Part shown: positions 9,225-21,734 of the stretch, in pieces
Position numbering within the stretch: position 1 is the first letter of the stretch
How the letters are laid out: each line of letters opens with the position of its first letter
NCBI GenBank assembly: GCA_026122225.1
Contig: JANEZZ010001959.1
Location: 86,001 to 150,000, forward strand
DNA: 64,000 nucleotides
Direction: 5' to 3'
Source: Heloderma charlesbogerti
Lineage: Eukaryota > Chordata > Lepidosauria > Squamata > Helodermatidae
Made by a program: the position numbers and the translations under genes
Notes under the pieces: model-generated
The model's input: only the letters and a program-made list of their open reading frames with translations
Databases searched by the model: none
What the model was told of the DNA's origin: nothing

Positions 9225-9755
9225 AGTTTTCACTGTCAATCTTTCTCCAAGTATAAATCATCCATCAGGGCAACCAAATCAATATTGGTGCCAAAGCCAG
9301 GTCTGAAACCCAACTGAAATGGATCTAGAAACTCAACTCATCCAGAAGTGCCTTGAGTTGTATAGCAACAACCTACTCAAGCACCTTGTCCAGGAAGGGA
9401 ATATTAGCAACCAGCCAATAATTAACATCTTCTGGATCCAGAGCAGGTTTCTACAGCAGAAGCTAAACTACTGCCTCTTTTAAAGCAGATGGGATTGTTT
9501 CCTTTCTCAAGAAGGCATTTATCACTTCCTGGTTCCAGTCAGTCCCACCCTGCTTGATTTCATCAGCCAAGAAAGGCAAGGGTTGAGTAAACACCACTCT
9601 GCATTAGTCTGAGCTCCATGTCAATGTGCTTAGACCTTAAAAACAGAAATTCATCCAATAAGACATGACCAGGTGGAACTCTGGACACTTCTGTAGACTG
9701 ACCTGAATTGATAGTTGCATCCAAGTTACAGTGGATATGGGTGGTTTTATGTACT
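9225..9755 (-). mobile_element. L2 LINE fragment (part B of a split copy)
   Basis: Continuation of the L2 copy interrupted by CR1. The plus strand carries complements of the L2 RT blocks 'aatcatccatcagggcaacc' and 'gaacccaactgaaatggat'. It is degenerate, with no useful open frame. The right edge near 9,755 is uncertain. Confidence 0.65.
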
Positions 9756-9989
9756 ATAAATACTACAAATATTTATTGCATTAGCAGAATAGCCATAGCA
9801 AACACACAACAACTAATAACAATACGTGACATCAGTTAAAATACATAAAATAGCATAGTAATCCTTTAAAATTAACCAACCAAAGCCAATAATCATAACT
9901 ATATCAAATCACATAAAAATATTGGTTGCAGGTACAATTCCAACAGTCTAATATTACATAATAAAATCTATACAGTCCAAAGTAAACAA

Positions 9990-12061
9990 TTAGGCAGCCG
10001 CAGTTGGAACTGATTTTTTCTTTAAAACGCCTGTGATAAATCTCGACCCGAAAAATCTCTCATGTTCTGCTTCAAATCTCAGGCACCAAAATACGACATG
10101 GGCCAAATCTTCAGTGGACCAACAGTTGCAGGAACAGACCCTTTCATTATATGGAATCCCCTCATATCTTCCCTCTAATGGTAATATGTTCAGCCAAGTA
10201 AAAGCTTTCCTGAGTTCTTTAGTAAAAGCCTTCCTGAGTTCTAAACTCATTAAATCTGTGAAATAAGTTGGAAGTTTCAGGGGAAGAGAAGAACATGAGG
10301 AGAGGTGCTTATAAACGGGCGCTGATTTTAAAATACCCAACAGTCCATTATCTGCTTGAACATCACACTGAATATTCTTTGCCGCATTGAAATCTTGGCG
10401 GCAAGGAAACCAAGGCTTCTCAAATATCCTTCTCAGAATCCTAATTTGGCCACTAAACTCAGTACAAAGCTTCGCCATGAGTTAGACTTCATTTCCCCAT
10501 AAACCGGTGGTAACCCCCCCCCCCCGTAGATTCACAAAAAAGAATTTTCAGCCAATAACTAATGGTTGCTTTGTAAACCAGCATCTTTATGGGGAAAAGG
10601 GCTAACTCTGATCTAATAAAAACTGAGGCTATTGATGGTAGAGTTACCAACAAGAGCCGAGCAAGCTTATTTTGAACCACTACGACGGGGTAAAGATTTC
10701 CGTTGCCCAAATTGGCGCTCCATAAAGCAACTGAGAAAGAATTTTCTTTTAAAAAATTTCCAAAATTGGGGGAACCAAACAACCTCCTCTATATCTATAA
10801 AATCTAAGAATGCCAAACTTAGCTTTTTCAAGCTTTTGCTTGGCATAATCAATATGAGCTACCCAGGAACCTGACTGATGAAATACAACACCTAGATATT
10901 TGAAACAAGACACCTGTTCCAGTAACTTTCCATCCAATGTCCAATTATGACCTCGAGTTCTTCTACTGAAGACCATTATCTTAATTTTATCATAATTAAC
11001 ATTAAGCAGATTCTCTTTACAATATACACCAAACTGTTTTAATAATCTCCTAAGACCAATTTGGGCGTGGGATATAAGTATAGTATTGTTTGCATACAAC
11101 AATATTGAAATAAATTTATCACCTACTCTTAAAGGAAAAAACTGTGATCCTGATACATATTCAACTATATCATTCAAGTACAGATTGAAAAGTAACAGGG
11201 CCAAGATACGACCTTGATGTACCCCTTTAGTGGTTTTGACTGAGATGGACAATTGCCCATGGGCACCTAATCTAACCTTTAAGGAGGTATCGGATTTATT
11301 TATTTATTTATTTATTTATTTATTTCATTTCTATACCGCCCAATAGCCGAAGCTGTCTGGGCAGTTTACAAAAATTAAAACCAAAGAGCACACAAAACAA
11401 TATAAAATATATAAAACATTATTTTAAATCCCTGCATTGTTGCTAGGTTTTATTCTGGTACAAGCCATGAATTCACTCGAGCAATTGGCTATCACTATGC
11501 AATTTAATTAATTTCTACCACAAAAGATGCCTCGGGATGGAATCAAAAGCCGCTTTAAGATCCATAAAAGCGACATATATTGCCTAGATGCTCTAGTCAC
11601 ATATTTGTTGATAAGGTGTTGCAAGAAAAAACAATGGTCCAAGGTTGAATGTCCAGCCCTAATCCAATTTGTTCTGGTGCCAGCAATTCATTACTATCCA
11701 CTCAAGGCTCCAGTTCCAAAAGGAGATGTCTTGCATAGAGTTTGCCTATTAAATCCAGCATGCTGATTGGCCTGTAGTTAGCTGGATCAGTTCACACCCC
11801 CTTCTTATAAATAGGGACTACAATAGAAGACCAATCATGGGGAAACCTACCAGACCTATCAATATGGGTAAACAAGGTAGCTAACAATGGTGCCCACCAG
11901 TCCTCAAAAGCTTTAAGCATGTTAGAGAGGATAAAATTCTTGCCAGGCACCTTATTATTCCTAATTGCAGAAATTGAAGATTTCATTTCATTCGGGTTAT
12001 TGGGTGCCCAGACGTGAAGTAAATGTAAAGGTAACACAGATGAATCTGCTGTCTCTTCCAT
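9990..12061 (-). pseudogene. Reverse transcriptase of Vingi/R4-like LINE
   Basis: Broken RT. Recognisable segments in order: 'SAIRNNKVPGKNFI' and 'HDWSSIVVPIYKKG' (fingers, 11,792-12,061); then 'GVHQGRILALLLFNLYLNDI' and 'ILLYANNTILISHAQIGLRR' with 'NVNYDKIKIMVFSRR' (palm, 10,749-11,252); then 'SWVAHIDYAKQKLEKAKFGI'; and finally a C-terminal part with 'CSCNCWSTEDLAHVVFWCL', a cysteine/histidine pattern (9,990-10,478). The catalytic YADD is changed to YANN, so both aspartates are lost. Several frameshifts are present. The copy is non-functional. Confidence 0.65.
11292..11450 (-). mobile_element. L2 3' tail inserted in the Vingi/R4-like LINE
   Basis: The plus strand begins with nine TTTA units and continues 'tttctataccgcccaatagc' and 'tgtctgggcagtttac', the complement of an L2-type 3' end with an (aaat)n tail. 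The flanks on both sides belong to the Vingi/R4-like element, so this is a nested, strongly 5'-truncated insertion. Confidence 0.65.
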
Positions 12062-12090
12062 CTGAATAGGATAATTAAATAAATAAAAAT

Positions 12091-13205
12091 ATGTGCTTCC
12101 AACAATCTTTAGCTATATAAGAATCCAGTTCATATCGTGCTCAGCCTAGGTTTTATCTTAAAAGTGCTTGCAGACATGTCAGAATGTCTCTCTGAGGGTT
12201 CCTTAACATCACCAGGTGGGCCAAATTGTAGAAGGCCCCAAACCACCAGGAAGAGGTTTGCTGGACAGCACTGTAAGGATGTAGTGGTATCAGAGAAGTG
12301 TTTCTTTGCTAATATCACAGCCACTGGGTAGGCTTAATAATAAGCTCTGACTTAGGGCTTTGGGGTTGGGATAGATTTGTGGCTGCATTTCCTAGCCACT
12401 TGAGGCAGCTTTTTTTTTTTTAACCAAAAACAAAAGAAGGGGGGGAAAGCCCTCATTACTGTAAGTTTATTAAATTATTCTAAAGTCAGTCAGTCTCCCC
12501 CCATGAATGTCCCAGATTTCCCCCCCACCCTCTGTTGGAAAGAAAGGTCTGATGAAGCAGCGTGTGCGGGAACCTTTACCCAGCCCCACTCTGACTAGTG
12601 TTTGATCATTGTAGGTCTTCTGACAGCTGACTTCCTACTTGCTTCATTACTCTCAGCTCCCCAGAATATCAAGGAATTGACAGGGCATCAATAGAAGTGC
12701 CAGCCATTCCAAATGGAAACTCCCTAAGGGCACTATGGAATCCTGTGGTTTGCATAAGATTCCTGGGGTGTATTACCTTAATTGGTCCACCACCCCTACT
12801 GAGGGGAATAGCTGCTGTGAGTCTGAACCTCAACAGGAAATGTTCCAACCATGACAAGGGAGTTTTTGACTGCCATCAGCCTGTCCAATTGAGAAACCAA
12901 CTCAAGAGTGTGTCGTGCTGCATGGGTTGGGCCAATTACATGTTGGGATAGCCCTATATTTGTAATGGGGCCATGAAGTCCGGAGCCACCCCTGTCAAAG
13001 CAGTTGTGACATGAAGTAACATCCTGAGGGTTCTCAGCACCAAAACTGAGACCACCTGTCAGCTCAGGCCGGGAGACTGTTCAGCAGGATAGGCAGTACA
13101 CTGACAGAATCCTTAATCTGTCCTCATTAAGTAACACAATATATGAACACTTGAAACTGGAACCCAGAAGACACAAAGCCTGGAGAGGAGATTGAATTCT
13201 TATAG
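12091..13205. other. Unassigned sequence
   Basis: Moderately GC-rich stretch that looks repeat-derived in places (12,170-12,330 and 12,660-13,080) but that I cannot place in a family. No convincing coding frame is present. The 64-84 codon frames here show no domain. Confidence 0.35.
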
Positions 13206-13214
13206 ATCAGGGCT

Positions 13215-13300
13215 AAGGAACCTATAGAGCTAAGAAACATATGGCTCTCCAGAAGCTGTTGGGTTCCAATTCCTATCAGCCCCAGTCAGCTGAGCTAAAA
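13215..13300. mobile_element. Half copy of the palindromic MITE family
   Basis: Contains 'atggctctccagaagctgtt' and 'attcctatcagcccc', which resemble the left half of the element at 13,835. The other half is not recognised. Confidence 0.35.
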
Positions 13301-13834
13301 TCCAAGCATACCATATTATAAGATACAGTCAATACAAACAATTAGAATCGATAATCCTGCCAAAATGGAAATACGTACAGGAACCAAACAGTTAGAAATC
13401 GCAATCCTTTATCCAGTCAAGAGTCCCTATCTTATCAGGGAAGTCTAAAGATATTCCAGTCAACACTTCTCAAGTAATTTAATAGCCTGGTCCTCACCTT
13501 TGCTGTCCATCCAAAATGACAACACTCAAACCCTTGAGTGTTGACCTACCATTGAAGGCCCACCACCTGTATCAGGCCTGGGAGGAAAGATCCCATCAAC
13601 CCTTAAATGGTCACTAGGACCAAGGTGTTTCAGATGTCTTGGGAGGCAGGAGTATGGGGGGATAAGACTCCCCTTACCCAGACTGTAGGCTTACAGTCTT
13701 TCCTACGTTATCTTCTTCTGCTGACTGTGGCAGTATTAGGAGAGCTGGGGCAGGTGGATTTAATAAAGTCTCTCCCAGCCCTCCTGATGACCCAGATGTA
13801 CAGTGTTTGGTCTGCTGTTTGTGTTGCTGTAAGG

Positions 13835-13970
13835 CAGGGGTGGGTAATGTGTCTCCCTCCAGATGTTGTTTGACTGCAACTGCCATCAAACCTAACTGCA
13901 TAGCAGATGGTGAGGGATGATGGGAGTTGCAGTGCAACAACATCTGGAGGGCCATATGTTCTCCACCCTG
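13835..13970. mobile_element. hAT-like palindromic MITE, copy 1
   Basis: A 136-bp palindromic element. It starts 'caggggtgggtaatgtg', has 'ctccagatgttgtttgact' on the left and the inverse 'caacaacatctggagggcc' on the right, and ends 'ctccaccctg'. The flanks 'ctgtaagg' and 'gctttagg' only weakly resemble each other. The better-preserved copy at 59,347 shows an 8-bp duplication. Confidence 0.7.
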
Positions 13971-13978
13971 GCTTTAGG

Positions 13979-15688
13979 GCCTGTGTCAGGTTTGAGGGAG
14001 ATTCCCCACCCACCCTTAAATGGCATTTCAGATGCTGTCAGAAAGTATGAATGTAATGTGTATTGTTGACAAGAATTAACTGAATTTTATAGGACCACTA
14101 TTCATTATAATTTGTGTGTGCTGACTGTAAGTGCAAAGTGACTAATTCTGTACATGCTATGAGCTAGCTTTGAATGCAAAAATGTGTTCCTGGAACTTGG
14201 ATAAGGGAGCTTGCTGCAGGTAGGTTGGTTAGTTCTTCTACATAGTCTCTGTGCATAGCACGTATGGGTCTGTGCCTTCCTGCCCCCCCCCTTTGGGAAC
14301 TTTCCACAGCTGAGGAATTTTTGGCAGGAACTTGCCCCCACCATCCCAGTGAGCATGTCTTGGGCGTGTTCCTGCCTATGGACCTTTAGAAGCTTGGTGC
14401 TTCTCAGGTTAACAGTAAGCCTGGCTGTGTTAGGAAGAGGTTTTCCTGGAGTTAAGGGCAGGACCCATGTCTAGCTCTGAAGCTCCTGTTTGAGTGAAGC
14501 TGCCTAGATGTTTGTTTAATATAAAAGACCTGAGCTAATGTTAGGTAGAATGTTATAAACAGTGAGATTTTAACATGGTTGAGCATAGAGATCTTGGAAG
14601 AATGAAGAGCCTACCAAACATGATTTCTTAAGCCTTCCAACCATGCCTGCCAGTTAGGTAAATATAAGAGCCTAATGATGACTGTTTTGTTGCTTAAGAG
14701 GAATAATAATTTAATTTTAATAAGATATATGCTAGCCACTATTTCTACTATGCTTCTAATAATCCTAATTGTGTTTTATTTAGTGACATGTCTTGCTTGT
14801 TTCATCTTTGCAGAATTTTGTTATTTTCTAAGATTGTTGAGCAATAAATCTATATTTTGTGGTACCACTTTGTGTTGTTTGGCTTGAGGGATGCTTCAGG
14901 GACCATAAACCATATAAATCAGTTCTTGAAACCTGGAACACTTGCTGGGATTTGTTGAGTGGTATCTGTCCATATAGCTGCAGTTTTCTCTCTTGGTCAG
15001 GTGAGTCACAGACACATCTGTCTAGATAAGGAAAATAATCTAGTTGGATGGAGTGGGAATGGTTCATCTGCCTCAATGCTATGATACAGATGAATATTCT
15101 GACTTTTTCAGAATGAAGTGACAAATTGTTCAAAAGCAGTGCTGATTCTTCTAGCAAAATGGATGGGTCAAGCTGGATGAGAAGTTCATAGAGGACTTCT
15201 TAATTGTGGATTGAAGGGGTTGTGCACTGTCAGTGGTAGCAAAGCAGCAAAACAAGGGAGCTGTAGAGGAAGGGGGAATTGTGGCCAGGGAGTGATGGGG
15301 GCATGGTAGCTGTGTGTGTGTGTGTGTGTATTTCATATATTGATTTTAACTAAGTCAAATCTTTGACTGCAGGTTGCTTGTATGTGAGTATGGGTGTGCA
15401 CATAAATACCTACCACTTTATGTATCTGCTGAAGTACATATTGCTTATAAAAACTTAAACACTTCATTGGTTAGTATCTAGGAAGACATGGTATTTTTAG
15501 TTTAGAATTTGTCAGTTGGCTCCCCCAACTTGTTGAACACTCTCAGATGAATTCCAGTGGCACTGTTGCTCAGCAAGAAGATTTTGATTTTGCCCAGAAA
15601 GAATAATTTTGATTTATTTATTTTCCTTATCTTTGGTTCCCCATATTTATTGCAGGGGAGCTATCTAGCTTCCCTCCTCCCCTCAAGA

Positions 15689-15719
<31 letters not shown>

Positions 15720-18700
15720 ATACACATACTGTTTACACATGTTATTTTATTGAGAAGTCACCTGGATCATTGGCATTTACATAAAAAAGCCCTAAATATA
15801 AAACAGTCAGAAATATGCAGTCCACTCACAATTAACATTTCACTTAAAACAAACAAGATATCAAACAAGATGGTTATGTACAGACAACACATTTTTTATT
15901 TGTATAATGTTCCCTTATTGTTGCTGCCTGAAGGGCAAATCTGGCAACAATTCATGTAATGTACTTTTGATAATCTTGTTGTAAACAGCCTAACCAAATG
16001 CCAATAAATGTATTCATAGACAATTGAAGTAGCATAAATAGAATTCTCCTTTGAGCTTCTTATAAATCACAAAATAGCTAATAATGAACTAAATCTTCCA
16101 TGCCTCCCAAATTACAAACATAGACCATTGTCATATTGAATCTAGCTCAGTCTCCCATAAAGTACTATAACGTTCATTGACTGTAAACCTAGAGAAGTAA
16201 ATACATTTCTCGATCTGTTGTTAGGGAAGCGAGACTAAAACATCTGGCCTATGTCCCCGCTAGGTAAGATCTATAACCATGAGACCACTTTTGTATTTAC
16301 TTTTTCCTCTTGAGGGTCTTACTTCCAAATTTTTCTGACTTTGTTTCATGTCTGGATTAACCAGACCAACTGAGATTAATTTGGCAAGAGTATAGCCTAT
16401 AATGCTATTGTTTACTAGGCAACTGGAGGAATTCCTTCTGCATGAAGTATAATTATCCATCTGATGATTATAATTATCCATCTGATTTTAAACAGTACTT
16501 GACTGAATTATCCTCTGGTAATAGTTTATATGGGTAAGTCTTTGAAGTTGTAAAATGTAGAGAATTTTCTACGAGTTGAACCAGGTAAGCCATCATGCTT
16601 CCCACTCACAGATCCAGATCTGGTGTGAACACAGCAGTAGGCTAACCAATAATCACACTGGCATCTTACATGCTCCTTATTTGAGCAACTGAAGATATTT
16701 TAATGTACAATGACAGTATGTCAGGTGACAATATGAAGAGGATCAGAATATTTTGTGCAAAGAATCCAGATTACATAAAATATGTGTATCATGGTGGTTC
16801 CTGAATTTTGGGGAAAGGACAGAATAACAGCAATAAGAATCTATTTTATTTAAGAATCTATCTACAGGTCATCATTGAAAATTGATGTTTTGGGTGGGAC
16901 ATTTTATATGGGTAACAAAACAGGCTGGAGAACCTTAACTCATCTCAGAGATTGCTTGTTGCTCTTGTATATGGAAGTTATGAGAAGACAATAACATTTC
17001 CATGCTTATTATATTTTTTTTCTAATATTTATATTGGGTTAGATCCACAGATGACCGAGCAGATCTCTACTTGTGCAACAGGGCTTCCTGGGCCATGCCC
17101 CCCTGTACCCCTCTTGCACAAGTGGAAGTGCCTTTCCACTCTTGTAAGGCATCTCTGAATTCAAGCCATTGTTATATAATATTTACACTTTCTCAGAAAA
17201 CTTGTCATTTTATCTTTATCTGATTCATTGACTGAATTTTAAAATATTTTCTACATCAATGACACTTTGTAGTCATTGCAAACACTGTTTTTTGTTAAAA
17301 GGAATTTTTTTTTCAGATATTATTTTGTGACTATAACGTACACAAACAATAATACCGATAGAAAGAACGCAAGAAAAAACAAGAATAAAAGCATATCCAA
17401 TCTCAATAACTGTTCACAGCACCATTGATTAAAAAAAAAGTTTTGACACTTCTGATTCAAATATACGTGTTAATATAAGCAGACCATACATCTAAATAAG
17501 TATCCAGACAAAATAGATGACTGTAAGAAATGCATTCAAATGTAGCAAAGAGCACTAAGATCTTTAGTCCACTAAATAATAGGTGGTGGGCATTTATCCT
17601 TCTAAGGATGAAGTATAAGTTTCTTTACAACTGTTAGGGCTCTCAGAGTCCACTTTTTGTGTTTTGTTATCATTACGAATAATAATATTAATAAAATATT
17701 GAACACAAATATTCTGCTAATAAGTAGAAAAGTAATGCAACCTATTTAATTGTTCAGTAAGGATAATGTAATAGTCCTTAATAGTTTTATTTAATTTAAA
17801 GTTTGTTTCATGATTGTTAAAGTTACTTTATATTTAATGAACAATAGCTTATTTTATATTTTTAGTGTTAGTGGCACTTATGGGACTGTAATTTATTTGA
17901 AATTAAAACTTAGAAATGACTTACTTCAAATGTTTTGTTGCCTTATGAGGCAGCTTAATAAAGAGAAAAAAGTTTTCTAGAAGTGTTTGTTTAATATGAT
18001 TCATTTTTAAAAAAAAAAATCCATCTAATTCATCCTTGTGTGCCAAATGCGTTTAAAACAGACTGAGGACCTGAAGGAATAGAGGAAATGAATGGACACC
18101 AATGTGTCCAAATATCTCATTTTGCCTAAAAGCAAGTGCCGGCAGATAAATGCCCATAAAGGGATTTTTTTTCTTAAGCCCCGTGGATTTTTTTTTGCAA
18201 GTTTTTTGTGTGAGTTAGAAATGAAAACCATTCATCTAGTGCCCCAAAGAACGGCCTTATTGAATGGAATAACAGTGTAATGTACCATTGAAGGCAGGAT
18301 TGAAAGTGATTATCTTGTTAACTCTTGACAGTTACCGCCAGCTTGAAATAGAACTGGCAGGCTTGATTTGCAAATGAATTACAGCTTTTTCATTTTGTGC
18401 CAGGATCATCTTTTTATATTCTGATATGACAGATGCTGTGTTCCCTGCTTTTGTTTCTCTTCAGTTTTATACTTGCAAATAAAAAACAAAAGATTATGAT
18501 AGTAATTTTATTTGCATCTTTTCTCTAGGAGTTTATTCTTTGTGGAGAAGTTTTTAATCTTATATTTCCAAACATTTGTTTAAGAATACATATTGTTACT
18601 AGCAGAATGAAATTCCATTAATTTAAGTACAGTAGTAATTAGGTGAATGTAACATATTTATATGCTTTTTGAAAATGGAAAATCAATTAGTCATCTGCAC

Positions 18701-19225
18701 TTATAATGTCAGCTTTAAATGTAATTCACTGATGGTTAGTGCATGCTACTTGTATCTGATGGTAGCTAAACAAAATATGTTTTTTTCTAATATTTTACAA
18801 GAATTTTGACAATGGAAAGTCCATATTTTTTCCTCATTCTCAGCTTTTTATATCCCTTTGTCTATGGATACAGATAATAAAATCTCAGATAAAATAATTG
18901 CCAGGCACTTTTTATATGTACCTCATTCATCTTTAACGTACTATTCCAATCCATTGAGTTTTGTTAGTTATTTAAACATAATAAAGCATTTAAACAAATA
19001 TTCTGTGCAGTGAAATTGTCTCTTTCTATAACTAATTTTCTCTTGGTATTTTTGGGCATAGTTAGATAATGACTCTGACACACTTTGTGAACTTTTCCTT
19101 CTGCCATTTCATTTTTATCACTAACTTCTGACATAACATCAATTTAAATGGGTTCTCTCTTTAAGCAGGTGAGAAGCTAATGAAGTTTTTATTCTAATTT
19201 TTTACTTGTATTGCTTGGAAGTTAG
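13979..19225. other. Repeat-poor, AT-rich unique block
   Basis: About 5.2 kb with almost no recognisable transposon sequence, in contrast to the rest of the window. Only short simple repeats occur (TG at 15,311-15,329; CT at 15,689-15,715). Small open frames show no domain and are short for the base composition. Part of it (about 17,200-18,950) is strongly AT-rich, and the stretch near 18,300-18,420 has denser, more complex sequence with an 'atttgcaaat' word. This may be intronic or intergenic regulatory sequence, which is inference only. Confidence 0.4.
15689..15715. repeat. (TC)n microsatellite
   Basis: Uninterrupted TC repeat of 27 bases. Confidence 0.9.
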
Positions 19226-19688
19226 AAGACAATTTAATAAAATCCAAATTGTGTTAAAAACATGGTCACTGGTTTTGGAGGATATGTGGTATGCGGTGGA
19301 TATTCTGTGTTTTAGAAAAGCTCCTAATAGCATTAATGATATTCTTACAAATGAGGTGGAGGAATGTGAACTGGAAAGTACAACCTCATGGGTGACCATA
19401 CCTTCTTTTTCTGCCATGGTTGAACAACCATCGCATCCTTGTCCAGCTAACTTATTGAGATCTAGTCCAAAACCAGAACAAGAAGATGAGTTCGTGTTGG
19501 ATAGGCTTACTGTAGTTTGGTCTGAGACTGGAATTCCTCATGTACAGATGCATTCTCATCACTTTCTTTCCAGAAATCTTACACCTACAGATAGTTGTAT
19601 GCCAGAAATATCTGCTGTTTCATCTGCTAAAATTGAGAATCTCATGGAAGAGTTACCGTTCACAATAGTATCTTCCCTAAAAATTTAG
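19226..19688 (+). other. Unidentified 154-160 codon open frame, possible terminal exon or retrocopy
   Basis: A frame open for 160 codons (from 19,206) in AT-rich, non-repeat DNA, where stops should come every 15-20 codons. It has protein-like composition, with acidic stretches ('NEVEECELE', 'PKPEQEDEFVLDRL') and a Ser/Pro-rich middle. It ends with a TAG at 19,686-19,688. A pyrimidine-rich stretch followed by 'ttggaagttag' at 19,225 could be a splice acceptor, which would make this a last exon. No methionine start fits well: the first in-frame ATG is at about 19,284. I do not recognise the protein. A processed pseudogene fragment is the alternative, but no poly(A) tail is visible. Confidence 0.4.
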
Positions 19689-19959
19689 TCACATGACTTT
19701 ATTAATTCATTCTGTATTCTTGCAGATGTGTACTTAGCATTTCCTTGCCCCACTTTCCAAATGTTTTTTTAAAAATATTTCATCCCCTGCCTCAAAACAA
19801 AACTGTAAATGTATCATGTTACTGTATCATGTTACCTGTATTACTGGTCTTGCTGCAAAGATTAAGGTCATGTGATTCACAATACACAATGGTTGATATT
19901 ATAGAGTACAGCTTCTACTTATTTTCCTCTATAGCTCTTGCATATGACTTATTAAGTTG

Positions 19960-20620
19960 CTGTTGAATTGACACCTTTTTCCTGTTCATGACAGAAAGGT
20001 AGTTAGAAGCATCTGCATGTGCCATCCACTTTTTGAGTGCTCTCTTGCAGCTTCATTGAAGTCTTTGTACTTAATACAAACTTTGGTAATGAATGTGCCC
20101 TGTACCCCTCGTATTGCTGGCTGGGGAAATAAAATGCAATAACGGCATACAGGTCCTTTCAAACAGCAGGGTATGCTAACCAAGGATAACATTTAGAAAG
20201 CCATGCGTGGTGAAATCGCCTTGGACCTGTACTATCATGCCTGAAGTCATAACTTTCTGTAAGGGCCCAGCACTGTGTAAGCAGCTCAAATTTAATACAT
20301 CTGATAAAGGATTTGCTTTTGATATATAGTTACCTGTACCCAGCTTTTCCTGTCATTCAAGTTATGCAGTCCTGGTAGCTGCCTCAGTATTTTCAGTTGG
20401 GATGTTGTCATGCCTTGTCTTCTTGTAGCTGGATATTTTCTGTCTCTTTTGAGGCCGACACATTGGGTGCTACTTGCATGATGTTTGATGAAGTAGTATC
20501 TTCAGTATGTGTCTGGGGCTCACTAGCAATCTTCTGCTTTTTGACGTAGCTGTGGATATCCAGAGCTAAACAACTCAGAAACAACTCAGCTTCTTCGCTT
20601 TCTCTCTCTAGCAACTTTAT
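19960..20620 (-). pseudogene. Possible hAT/ZMYM-type zinc-finger protein relic
   Basis: Broken minus-strand coding remnant. One segment (near 20,170-20,230) reads like the aromatic-rich start of a TTF-type zinc finger, and another (19,986-20,192) has 'KYKDFNEAAREHSKSGWH', the style seen in TTF/hAT-derived zinc-finger proteins. Upstream, 20,408-20,614 reads as a polar, acidic segment. Several stops and frameshifts lie between. The assignment is by motif style only and could be wrong. Confidence 0.3.
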
Positions 20621-20624
20621 ATAG

Positions 20625-21726
20625 AAAACCCTTATGCCTTTCTTTCAACCTTCAGTCAATCAAAACAGTAGCACTGAGTTTCTGTTTCTCATGAGAGGGA
20701 GTTTTGCTACCCATTTCCTGAGAACTTTGTCAGCACTTTTGGTTTCTATTCTTGGCCACCACTCCCACCTGCCCCTCAAAAAGCAGCACCCCCATGTGCC
20801 ACACCTGATCACAGAAAGCACCCAGCTCCTTTGTGTATATTATCATTGTATTTCTAGGGCTTCCAAATCTTGTAACATTTGCAGAAGCATAATCAATCGA
20901 TCAGAACAAGCAGCATTCATCTGAGCTACCTGCTGGCCCTGGAAGGCTCTCCTCCAGAAAAGTTCTGAGAGTTCGAGTCTGGCAGCCACTCTCAATAGGA
21001 AACATCTCAGAGATCACTCTACACCTTTTGTTGATTAGCTGGATGTGTCTGTGTACATTAAAATAAATACATTTAGGATTCGGTGGGGGCAAGGACAACC
21101 CCCCCCCTGCCCTGCAGACACCCATGCACAACCTTAAGACATGGTGGAATTCAAAAGCTCCTCAAAATAAGCTCCTTCCTTAACAAAATCCTCTATATAC
21201 CGGAATACTTGCCAGTTATTGTCCAGTCCCAAGCTTATATTATTTAGGGATGGGTCTTGGACAGATCATGCCAGTATAGCTGCAGAAGCATTTGGATTCC
21301 AATGATTTCTTGGAGCACTTAAGGTTTTGATTCCACATTTTCTGCAGGGAAAAAACTGTACTTGTCAGGGTATTGAATGATCTGCTGATGCCCTTAGCTC
21401 CTGGCTGTTCTGGTTATGTTGGACATTTATAGCAGACCTCAGTACAATGGTGCTTGACAGATGTTCCTGTCAATTAGTTATTTGAATATTTAAAAAATGT
21501 TTTAAATGAAATAAATAGCAGAAATTAGTGTTTAAGTATCAGACCTAAAATATTTGAAGAACTTTAGTATGCAGTGTTTAAGTATGCAGACCTTTAGATA
21601 TCATGGATTAGCATGTGACTGGCTAGCTAGCTATCACTAGTATGCTGATACACAATTCTGCATGTCTTTCTCTGACAGTCCTGTCATGTATGTCTTCACA
21701 CTGAAGGAATGCCTGAAACACTTATT
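20625..21726. other. Unassigned, mostly unique sequence
   Basis: No recognisable gene or repeat family. Open frames are short and lack domains. Confidence 0.4.
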
Positions 21727-21734
21727 TATTAGAG

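Larger units (their letters stand above)
9766..12090 (-). mobile_element. Vingi/R4-like LINE, decayed
   Basis: A minus-strand non-LTR retrotransposon different from the L2, CR1 and BovB copies. It reads, from high to low coordinates, through an RT, a C-terminal region with a Cys/His-type motif, and an AT-rich 3' UTR reaching about 9,766. An L2 tail (11,292-11,450) interrupts it inside the RT. Clade assignment is by style of the motifs only: Vingi and R4/Dong are the two candidates I consider. It is 5'-truncated near 12,090. Confidence 0.6.

Noticed and set aside
16549..16584. Possible 24-bp micro-exon ending at 'gaaccag' before 'gtaagcc'
   Set aside because: No pyrimidine tract precedes it, and segments this short cannot be supported by sequence alone.
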